Assembly: GCA_011042035.1 (NCBI GenBank)
Contig: DQZA01000240.1
Span: forward strand, 1 to 5,203
Direction: 5' to 3'
DNA length: 5,203 bases
Origin: Desulfobacteraceae bacterium
Lineage (GTDB): Bacteria; Desulfobacterota; DSM-4660; Desulfatiglandales; Desulfatiglandaceae
Shown here: positions 1-5,203 of the stretch, one piece after another
How positions within the stretch are numbered: position 1 is the first letter of the stretch
Layout: each line of letters starts with the position of its first letter
Position numbers and translations under genes: made by a program
The notes under the pieces: model-generated
Told to the model about the DNA's origin: nothing
Seen by the model: only the letters and a program-made list of their open reading frames with translations
Database searches by the model: none

Positions 1-23
1 AAAGCCTAAAGCCTAGTGCCTAA
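1..23 (-). repeat. Degenerate heptamer array, TTAGGCN units read on the minus strand
   Basis: On the + strand three units of the form NGCCTAR follow one another in exact 7-base phase, starting at 3, 10 and 17. The two bases before them fit a further unit cut off by the window edge, so the array probably extends leftward. Read on the minus strand this is the same TTAGGCN unit as the array at 3087-3128. The twelve bases at 4-15 are a perfect reverse complement of 3095-3106. The array ends just before the ribosome binding site of the EtfA gene. Function is unknown. It is not recognisable as a promoter, terminator or CRISPR array. Confidence 0.7.
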
Positions 24-43
24 TACACAAAGGAGATATAGGT

Positions 44-1225
44 ATGGCAGTATGGGTTGAAGTTGATTTGTGTAATGGATGTAAACGCTGCATTCGTGCA
101 TGCCCTTATGGGGCAATGGAGTTCGAGGATAATGTGGCACGCGTAACCGACCGCTGTACTTCATGCGGTGCTTGTATCGAGGTGTGCAAGCAACAGGCAA
201 TCAAGACAGATGTAAAACCAAAGGAAATTCCTGACTTTAGTGACCGCAAAGGCGTCTGGGTTTTTGCGGAGCAGCGAGGTGGAGACCTGAAACGTGTTTC
301 CTTGGAGCTCCTGGGCAAGGCCCAGGAATTGGCTGCTGATCTCGGCCAAGAGGTGGCTGCTGTGCTGCTTGGGCACAATGTCTCTGGTCTGTGCGATCAA
401 CTGGCCGAGTACGGGGCGGAAAAGATATATCTTGCTGATCATCCTGAACTGGAAAACTTCAGGACCGTAACATACACCGATGTCATAGAGAGCTTGGTAA
501 GGCAGTATAAGCCAAATATCTTACTCATGGGAGCTACCCATATAGGTCGGGACCTGGCTCCCCGGGTGTCAAGACGGGTTGGTGTGGGACTTACCGCTGA
601 TTGTACTGAGCTGAGTATCGATCCAGATGAAAAGATTCTGCTGCAGACCAGGCCCGCCTTTGGCGGAAATGTTATGGCCACCATTGCGAATCGTTACTCA
701 AGACCTCAGATGGCCACAGTGCGGCCCGGTGTAATGGAGGCGAAGAAAAAACCAGTGAATGGCCAGATCATTAAACATGAAGTCCAGCTATCTCCCAAGG
801 GTCTTCAAACAAAGATCCTGGAGTCAGTGAGGGAGGACAAGAAACGGGTTGACCTGGCACAGGCCAAGGTAATTGTGGCAGGAGGTCGGGGAGTAGGAGA
901 TGCCCAGGGTTTCAAAAAGCTGGAAGAACTTGCTGAGCTGCTAGGAGGAGAAGTGGCAGGTACCCGGGTGGCAGTTGAGGAGGGATGGATACCTCAAGAG
1001 CGCCAAATAGGCCAGACAGGGCAAACAGTAAGGCCTGAGCTATATATTGCCTGTGGGATTTCAGGAGCGATTCAGCACAGGGCTGGAATGATGAATTCAA
1101 GATATATCATTGCTGTGAACAAAGACGCCAGGGCCCCTATCTTTCAGGTTTCGGATTGGGGAATTGTGGGGGATCTGCATGAAGTCATTCCCGAAATGAT
1201 AAGTCGATTGAAAGAGCAACAGTAG
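44..1225 (+). CDS. etfA: Electron transfer flavoprotein alpha subunit with N-terminal 2x[4Fe-4S] ferredoxin domain
   Basis: This 393-residue protein accepts electrons from an acyl-CoA dehydrogenase through FAD; the extra iron-sulfur domain suggests transfer to or from a low-potential partner. Residues 1-55 are a bacterial ferredoxin domain with two CX2CX2CX3C motifs (C10, C13, C16, C20 and C38, C41, C44, C48). The second motif lacks the usual following proline. The EtfA N-terminal domain starts near residue 70. The C-terminal FAD domain has GGRG (280-283), GQTG (323-326), GISGAIQH (338-345) and the APIF...DWGIVGD segment (364-377), all EtfA hallmarks. The protein is longer than the usual EtfA of about 320 residues because of the fusion. 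The start is supported by AAAGGAG at 29-35, eight bases upstream. EtfB is not present and may lie to the left or elsewhere. Similar fusions are known in the caffeyl-CoA reductase and lactate dehydrogenase systems of Acetobacterium. Bifurcation is possible but cannot be judged without EtfB. Confidence 0.95.
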   Translation: MAVWVEVDLCNGCKRCIRACPYGAMEFEDNVARVTDRCTSCGACIEVCKQQAIKTDVKPKEIPDFSDRKGVWVFAEQRGGDLKRVSLELLGKAQELAADLGQEVAAVLLGHNVSGLCDQLAEYGAEKIYLADHPELENFRTVTYTDVIESLVRQYKPNILLMGATHIGRDLAPRVSRRVGVGLTADCTELSIDPDEKILLQTRPAFGGNVMATIANRYSRPQMATVRPGVMEAKKKPVNGQIIKHEVQLSPKGLQTKILESVREDKKRVDLAQAKVIVAGGRGVGDAQGFKKLEELAELLGGEVAGTRVAVEEGWIPQERQIGQTGQTVRPELYIACGISGAIQHRAGMMNSRYIIAVNKDARAPIFQVSDWGIVGDLHEVIPEMISRLKEQQ

Positions 1226-1229
1226 AGGT

Positions 1230-1234
1230 GGAGG
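1230..1234 (+). promoter_or_regulatory. Ribosome binding site that fixes the acyl-CoA dehydrogenase start
   Basis: GGAGG lies five bases before the ATG at 1240. An in-frame GTG at 1228 would add four residues (MEER) but would overlap this site and has only weak purine-rich sequence before it. The ATG at 1240 is therefore preferred. Confidence 0.75.
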
Positions 1235-1239
1235 AACGC

Positions 1240-2373
1240 ATGTTAAGGTCGAATCCAGAAGAGTTGATTAGAAAAACCATGGCAAAATTCGTGGATACCG
1301 AGCTGATACCAAGGGCCCAGGAAATTGATGAAAAGGGCGAATTTCCCATGGAGATGTTTCAGAAGATAGGGAAAATGAAGGTCTTTGGGATCAGATATCC
1401 CAAGAACAAAGGAGGTAGCGGAGGTAATACAACCCTTTACTGTATTATTTGCGAGGAATTGGCCAGGGGCCTCATGAGCGTTGCTGCCATTACCGCAATG
1501 CAGTGTCTTATGGGGACGAATTTTCTCTTCCATTATGGAACTGAAGAAATGCATGAAAAATACTTCCTCCCTGCAATGCGTGGGGAAAAAGTCGCCTGTT
1601 TCTGCCTTACTGAGCCTGAAGCAGGATCTGATCTTGCAAACGTAAACACTCTGGCAACCGAGACAGAAGATGGTTTTATAATAAATGGGATGAAAACGTG
1701 GGTTACCAATGGGCCGGTAGCAGATTTTTACACGGTGCTTTGCCAGACTGACCCGGCCAAGAAGCTCAGAGGGCTAAATTTCTTCTTCATCCCCAGAGAT
1801 ACGCCTGGTGTATCAGTGAGCAAGCCTTTTGATCTTCTGGGCACAAGGACCTCTCAACTCTCAGAACTCGCTTTGACAAATGTCAAAATCCCTCACCATT
1901 ATAGACTAGGTGGGGAAGGGCAAGGGCTCAACAATCTGCTTTCAATCCTTGCGGAGATCAGGACCATGACTGCCGCCCTTGCCATTGGGCTTCAAAGGGC
2001 GGCTTTGGCTGATTCCATTCGCTATGCCCATGAGAGGGTCCAGTTTGGAAGACCTATTGGCAAGTACCAGTTGATCCAAGCTAAGATAGGGCAGATGGCA
2101 ACCAACCTTGAGGCTTCAAAGCTACTAACCTACAAGGCTACTAAGATGATTGACAATAACGTTTCATGTTTGAAAGAGGCTTCAATGGCCAAGTACTTTG
2201 CTACAGAGGCTGCGTGTCTGGCGGGCGATGAAGTTACGCGGATCTTTGGAGCATATGGTTACTCCATGGAGTATAGTGCGCAGCGGTACTATAGAGACAA
2301 TAGATTTTTGCTCTATGGTGGAGGTACTCACGAAATCCTCTTGACTAATATTGCTAGATGGGCAGGTCTGTAG
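1240..2373 (+). CDS. Acyl-CoA dehydrogenase family flavoprotein lacking the canonical catalytic glutamate
   Basis: This 377-residue cytoplasmic FAD enzyme is of typical family length and is expected to introduce an alpha-beta double bond into an acyl-CoA, passing electrons to ETF. Visible hallmarks are the CLTEPEAGSD loop (122-131), GMKTWVTNG with the FAD-side tryptophan W154, QFGRPIG (268-274), and a C-terminal signature related to GGYGYxxE that reads GAYGYSMEY here. The catalytic base of medium-chain, butyryl-CoA and glutaryl-CoA enzymes is the Glu of YEGT. Here the segment reads YGGGTHEI and that position is G361. Isovaleryl-CoA and long-chain enzymes also lack it, but carry a Glu immediately before the conserved helix arginine. 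Here that position is I240 and a Glu (E239) sits one residue earlier, before R241. The gene follows etfA by 14 bases, so the ETF is its probable acceptor. The substrate cannot be named; branched or dicarboxylic acyl-CoA is plausible from the mutase downstream. Confidence 0.93.
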   Translation: MLRSNPEELIRKTMAKFVDTELIPRAQEIDEKGEFPMEMFQKIGKMKVFGIRYPKNKGGSGGNTTLYCIICEELARGLMSVAAITAMQCLMGTNFLFHYGTEEMHEKYFLPAMRGEKVACFCLTEPEAGSDLANVNTLATETEDGFIINGMKTWVTNGPVADFYTVLCQTDPAKKLRGLNFFFIPRDTPGVSVSKPFDLLGTRTSQLSELALTNVKIPHHYRLGGEGQGLNNLLSILAEIRTMTAALAIGLQRAALADSIRYAHERVQFGRPIGKYQLIQAKIGQMATNLEASKLLTYKATKMIDNNVSCLKEASMAKYFATEAACLAGDEVTRIFGAYGYSMEYSAQRYYRDNRFLLYGGGTHEILLTNIARWAGL

Positions 2374-2397
2374 GAACGAGGTTGACGTTGAGGCCTC

Positions 2398-2403
2398 AGG
2401 AGG
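2398..2403 (+). promoter_or_regulatory. Strong ribosome binding site that fixes the regulator start at GTG 2409
   Basis: A perfect AGGAGG lies five bases before a GTG at 2409. The longer in-frame alternative from ATG 2358 would overlap the dehydrogenase by 16 bases, has no good ribosome binding site, and adds 17 residues unlike the usual start of GntR proteins. The GTG start is preferred. Confidence 0.8.
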
Positions 2404-2408
2404 GCTGC

Positions 2409-3083
2409 GTGGACCTTTTTAAGAAAGCCCCAGAGAAAAAGCCCCTTGGCCAGTTTGTTTATGAAGAGCTCAAGGGAGCAATAATTAACGGAAAGCTGTC
2501 CCCTGGCCAGAGGATAGCAGAAAGCCGTATCGCCCAGGTTATGAAAATCAGCCGAACGCCAGTGCGCGAGGCCTTTCACAAATTGGAAAGAGAGGGATGG
2601 ATCAGACACCTGCCAAACAGCGGTTTTTTTGTGTCAGGGCTGAGCAGGGAGGATGTGGAGGAAACATTCGGTATCAGGGCGGCTTTAGAAAGCTACGCAG
2701 CGAGGCTCGCTGCACTTCGCCACACTGACGATGATCTTGCCTCACTTGAGACAAAAATTCAGGAGTATCAAGAGCACATGGACAGGGGCGATATTGAGGC
2801 GTTATTTATAATAAATACGGAATTTCACGACTTACTATACATGCTGAGCCGGAGCCCTAAGCTAATCAAAATGATAAATGATCTTAGGGATCAAATTTAT
2901 CGCTATCGGAGAGTTATTCTAAGAGTGAAGGAAATGGCAAGGCGTAGCAATGAAGACCACAAGGCGATGTTGAAATATATTGGGAAACGGGATGCCGAGA
3001 ACGTGGAGGTCCTTGTCAAAGAGCATATTCTGAGGGGTAAGGAAGTTGTGCTTAGGCAGTTTGATAAAGGGGAGATAAGCTAA
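2409..3083 (+). CDS. GntR-family transcription regulator, FadR/FCD subfamily
   Basis: This 224-residue DNA-binding regulator probably responds to a carboxylic acid or CoA ester of the surrounding pathway. Residues 10-77 form the winged helix-turn-helix: LKGAIINGKLSPGQRIAE, then SRTPVREAFHKLEREGWI (48-65), then the wing with NSGFFVSG. The arginines R35, R49 and R53 match DNA-contact positions of FadR-like proteins. Residues about 82-215 form the all-helical FCD ligand domain. Its metal-site pattern is visible as N136, H140 (EFH), H184 (EDH) and H206 (KEH), with Asn in place of the more common Asp. The gene lies 35 bases after the dehydrogenase gene and 72 bases before the mutase small subunit, in the same direction, so it probably shares their transcript and may control its own operon. 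No convincing GntR operator palindrome was found in the short gaps. The family is certain; the effector is unknown. Confidence 0.94.
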   Translation: MDLFKKAPEKKPLGQFVYEELKGAIINGKLSPGQRIAESRIAQVMKISRTPVREAFHKLEREGWIRHLPNSGFFVSGLSREDVEETFGIRAALESYAARLAALRHTDDDLASLETKIQEYQEHMDRGDIEALFIINTEFHDLLYMLSRSPKLIKMINDLRDQIYRYRRVILRVKEMARRSNEDHKAMLKYIGKRDAENVEVLVKEHILRGKEVVLRQFDKGEIS

Positions 3084-3086
3084 GGG

Positions 3087-3128
3087 TCAGGCATTAGGCT
3101 TTAGGCGTTAGGCATTGGGCATTCGGTT
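3087..3128 (+). repeat. Heptamer tandem array, consensus TTAGGCN, six units
   Basis: Units start at 3087, 3094, 3101, 3108, 3115 and 3122 in exact 7-base phase. The three central units are TTAGGC plus a variable last base. The outer units have decayed (TCAGGCA first, TTGGGCA fifth, TTCGGTT last). The array fills most of the gap between the regulator stop and the ribosome binding site of the mutase small subunit. It contains no inverted repeat of its own, so it is neither a hairpin terminator nor a CRISPR array. An inverted relative lies at 1-23. Function is unknown. Confidence 0.85.
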
Positions 3129-3155
3129 CAAGGAAGCAGGAAGGAGAGATGGAAA

Positions 3156-3554
3156 ATGGCTGAGAGAAAAATAAGGGTATTGCTGGCCAAGCCAGGTCTA
3201 GATGGCCATGATCGTGGGGCGAAAGTTGTGGCACACGCCCTGCGTGAGGCGGGAATGGAGGTGATTTATACCGGGCTTCATCAGACGGTTCCCAGTATAG
3301 CTAACCAGGCTATTCAGGAGGACGTAGACGTAATTGGTCTTTCCATCATGTCAGGTGCTCATATTCCCATTTGCAGAAAACTCATGGGCCTTATGAAAGA
3401 AAAAGGAATTGAGGATAAGCTCATTGTAGTTGGAGGGGTCATTCCAAGCAGGGATATTCGCGTGCTCGAAGAGATGGGTGTGGATGGGATTTTTCCTGGT
3501 GGGAGCTATTTCAAGGATATAGTTAAATTTATCCAAGATAAAGTAAAAAAATAG
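3156..3554 (+). CDS. Methylmalonyl-CoA mutase-type small subunit, cobalamin-binding domain protein
   Basis: This 132-residue protein is a free-standing B12-binding domain, the partner of the large mutase subunit encoded 18 bases downstream. The base-off/His-on motif DxHxxG is intact: D16, H18 (expected lower axial ligand to cobalt) and G21, preceded by K12 in LLAKPGLDGHDRGAKVV. The second signature is SIMSGAH (63-69), and the third is the GG pair at 93-94 followed by GIFPGGS (111-117), where the more usual text is GIFGPGT. The length matches stand-alone subunits of archaea and anaerobic bacteria, in contrast to the fused enzymes of Propionibacterium and animals. The ribosome binding site AAGGAG (3141-3146) is nine bases before the ATG. 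The domain type is clear. The reaction is set by the large subunit, so the name should not be taken as proof of methylmalonyl-CoA as substrate. Corrinoid methyltransferase domains also bind B12 but lack this close match to mutases. Confidence 0.94.
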   Translation: MAERKIRVLLAKPGLDGHDRGAKVVAHALREAGMEVIYTGLHQTVPSIANQAIQEDVDVIGLSIMSGAHIPICRKLMGLMKEKGIEDKLIVVGGVIPSRDIRVLEEMGVDGIFPGGSYFKDIVKFIQDKVKK

Positions 3555-3572
3555 GGGAAAAAGGAGATAGCC

Positions 3573-5201
3573 ATGGGAGTAGCAACATATATAAAGGATG
3601 AAAAGGATGCCATTAAGGAGGTTATCCTGCAATCTGGCATCGAGGTTAAGCCGGTGTATACGCCGGAGGATCTTGAAAGGATTGGCTTCGACTATGAAAA
3701 GGATCTGGGTGATCCAGGTGAATTCCCTTTTACCCGGGCCCTTTACCCTCTTGGTTACAGAAGCCGTAATTGGACCACACGTCAGTATACCGGTTTTGGA
3801 ACCCCTGAGGAGACGAATGAGCGATTCAAGTTAATGATTTCCCATGGCCAGACGGGCTTGAATGTGGCATTTGATCTGCCCACTCAAATGGGTTATGACT
3901 CTGATGATCCCATGGCAGAGGGAGAAGTGGGCCGCGTGGGAATGGCGGTTGATTCCCTGAGGGACTTTGAAATCGCCTTTAAGGACATAGAGCTGGACAA
4001 GATAGGAAGTGGGCTGACCATAAACGCGGTAGCCTCTGTGATGCTTGCCATGTATCAGTCAGTAGCCGAGAAATTTGGCTATGACAAGAAGGTGATTTCA
4101 GCTACGCCACAGAATGACATTCTTAAGGAGATGGTGGGGAGGGGCGCATGGATATATCCCGTGGAGCCCTCAGTTAGGCTTATAGGGGACACAATTGAGT
4201 ACTCCATGAAGGAACTGCCTAGATGTAACCCTGTATCAGTATGTGGATACCATATTCGTGAGTCAGGTTGTACTCCTGCCCAGGAAATTGCCTATGCATT
4301 CGAGATAGCCTTTGCCTACATAGATAACGTTGTGGCGAGGGGTTACAAGGCAGAAGATTTTGTGGGGCGGTTTTCATTTAATCTCAATATATATGGAAAC
4401 TTGTGGGAGAACGTGGCCAAATTCAGGGCAGCTCGAAAACTCTGGGCCAAGCTCCTGAGGGAACGATACAATGTGCAAAATAAGCGGGCCCTTTTCCTCC
4501 GCGGGATTTTTGGTGGAGGGGGCTCGGGAATGACAAAACAGCAGCCTGAAAATAACATCATAAGGGGTGCGTACTATGCCTTGACCGCTGCTCTTTCAGG
4601 GGCCCAAACCACAGCCCTCTGTTCTTTTGATGAAGCATACACAATACCTACCAAACGGGCTGCGCTTCTTTCACTCAGGACATTCCAGATATTGATGGAT
4701 GAGATAGGACTTCGGGATACTGTTGATCCCCTTGCTGGTTCCTATTTCATGGAGACACTAACAAAGGAGATGGAAGAAAAGATTCTCGAAGAGATGGAAA
4801 AGGTGGAGAAGATAGGTGGTATGATTGCGGCCGTCTCATCAGGTTATGTGCAGAGGGAGGTGGCACGGCAGGCGTATGAGTATGAGAAGAAGCTGCAAGA
4901 GGGAAAGGTGATAAAGGTAGGTGTTAATAAATACACCGAAGGCGTGGACATGGAAGTGGAGCTTCACGAATATAATGAAGAATGGGCCCGCCAGCAGATA
5001 GAGCGACTAAAAGAACTACGCAGGACAAGGGACAATAAAGCCGTCAAAGAATCCTTGAAGGCGCTGGAAAAGGCGGCCAGGGGAACGGAAAACGTCATGC
5101 CCTATTTGGTGGAGTGTTGCAAGTGCTATGCAACGGTAGGTGAGATGGCCAATGTCTTCCGAGACGCCTTTGGGGAGCATGTGGAGCCAAATATATTCTA
5201 A
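3573..5201 (+). CDS. Methylmalonyl-CoA mutase-family large (catalytic) subunit, divergent active site
   Basis: This 542-residue TIM-barrel subunit should catalyse a radical carbon-skeleton rearrangement of an acyl-CoA with adenosylcobalamin held by the small subunit. Recognisable segments are FPFTRALYP (51-59), WTTRQYTGFGT (67-77), VAFDLPTQMGYDSD, QNDILKE (180-186), GYHIRESG (225-232), SFDEA (351-355) and GVNKYTEG. Recalled Propionibacterium residues Y89, Q197, R207 and H244 map without gaps, at a constant offset of 17, to Y72, Q180, R190 and H227. Y72 and R190 favour a substrate with a free carboxylate and argue against isobutyryl-CoA mutase (Phe/Gln) or 2-hydroxyisobutyryl-CoA mutase (Ile/Gln). 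However, T77 is L60, the HSQTSGWS strand is replaced by a GGGGSG stretch (314-319), and N366 of the HTNS segment is C350, while E370 is kept as E354. The substrate may be a bulkier relative such as an alkyl- or arylsuccinyl-CoA. AAGGAG (3561-3566) sits six bases before the ATG, and the stop lies two bases from the window edge. Family certain, substrate open. Confidence 0.93.
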   Translation: MGVATYIKDEKDAIKEVILQSGIEVKPVYTPEDLERIGFDYEKDLGDPGEFPFTRALYPLGYRSRNWTTRQYTGFGTPEETNERFKLMISHGQTGLNVAFDLPTQMGYDSDDPMAEGEVGRVGMAVDSLRDFEIAFKDIELDKIGSGLTINAVASVMLAMYQSVAEKFGYDKKVISATPQNDILKEMVGRGAWIYPVEPSVRLIGDTIEYSMKELPRCNPVSVCGYHIRESGCTPAQEIAYAFEIAFAYIDNVVARGYKAEDFVGRFSFNLNIYGNLWENVAKFRAARKLWAKLLRERYNVQNKRALFLRGIFGGGGSGMTKQQPENNIIRGAYYALTAALSGAQTTALCSFDEAYTIPTKRAALLSLRTFQILMDEIGLRDTVDPLAGSYFMETLTKEMEEKILEEMEKVEKIGGMIAAVSSGYVQREVARQAYEYEKKLQEGKVIKVGVNKYTEGVDMEVELHEYNEEWARQQIERLKELRRTRDNKAVKESLKALEKAARGTENVMPYLVECCKCYATVGEMANVFRDAFGEHVEPNIF

Positions 5202-5203
5202 GA

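Noticed and set aside
16..28. GTG-N7-CAC palindrome before the EtfA gene as a possible GntR operator
   Set aside because: The arms are only three bases and lie within or beside the heptamer array. There is no second copy in front of the mutase genes.
1228..1239. GTG start for the acyl-CoA dehydrogenase, four residues longer
   Set aside because: It would overlap the GGAGG ribosome binding site that is well placed for the ATG at 1240, and it has little ribosome binding sequence of its own.
1243..1554. Minus-strand open frames inside the coding regions (for example 1243-1554 and 3351-3632)
   Set aside because: They lie opposite strongly conserved genes, resemble no known protein, and lack convincing ribosome binding sites.
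2358..2408. ATG start at 2358 for the GntR regulator, overlapping the dehydrogenase
   Set aside because: The GTG at 2409 has a perfect AGGAGG five bases upstream, and the protein from there begins like other GntR proteins. The extra 17 residues look like out-of-frame dehydrogenase tail.
3052..3058. A TTAGGCA heptamer inside the 3' end of the regulator gene as part of the downstream array
   Set aside because: It is in 7-base register with the array, but the intervening units do not match, and it encodes ordinary FCD-domain residues. Chance is likely.
1..3128. Heptamer arrays as terminal inverted repeats of a transposon
   Set aside because: No transposase or recombinase lies between them, the units are tandem and decayed rather than a single end sequence, and target duplications cannot be seen.
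3087..3128. CRISPR array or intrinsic terminator
   Set aside because: The unit is seven bases with no spacers, and the region lacks a stem-loop and a following T run.
3149..3163. Four-codon upstream reading frame overlapping the mutase small subunit start
   Set aside because: Its ATG lies only two bases from the ribosome binding site, too close for normal initiation, and the ATG at 3156 has proper spacing. Chance is the simpler explanation.
3573..5201. Isobutyryl-CoA or 2-hydroxyisobutyryl-CoA mutase large subunit
   Set aside because: Those enzymes carry Phe or Ile at the Y89 position and Gln at the R207 position. Here the residues are Y72 and R190.

Overview
The window holds five complete genes, all on the + strand and closely packed, with no gene gap longer than about 70 bases. 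In order they are: an electron-transfer flavoprotein alpha subunit with an N-terminal two-cluster ferredoxin domain (44-1225), an acyl-CoA dehydrogenase (1240-2373), a GntR/FCD-family transcription regulator (2409-3083), a B12-binding small subunit of a methylmalonyl-CoA-mutase-type enzyme (3156-3554), and the matching large catalytic subunit (3573-5201). No RNA gene, transposase, CRISPR array or convincing terminator is visible.

The organism is most likely a strict anaerobe, probably a sulfate-reducing or syntrophic bacterium of the Desulfobacterota type. This is inferred from the ferredoxin-EtfA fusion beside an acyl-CoA dehydrogenase, the mutase split into two chains, AGG/AGA-rich arginine codons and base composition near 50% GC by eye. 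The taxonomic guess is soft; Firmicutes-like syntrophs carry similar gene sets.

The genes read as one catabolic module for CoA-activated acids. The mutase would move a thioester carbon within a carboxylated acyl-CoA. The dehydrogenase would oxidise an acyl-CoA at the alpha-beta position, and the iron-sulfur EtfA (with an EtfB partner not in the window) would take its electrons. The GntR/FCD protein would sense a pathway acid or CoA ester. Two details suggest this is not routine propionate metabolism. The dehydrogenase has glycine where the usual catalytic glutamate sits. The mutase keeps the tyrosine and arginine that mark carboxylated substrates, but strands that face the adenosyl group and substrate in the classical enzyme are rewritten, including a GGGGSG stretch.

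Non-coding sequence is sparse but holds a clear oddity. A 7-base-phased array of TTAGGCN units lies between the regulator and the mutase genes (3087-3128). A related array in the opposite orientation lies at the left edge (1-23), so the two inverted arrays bracket the etfA-dehydrogenase-regulator block.
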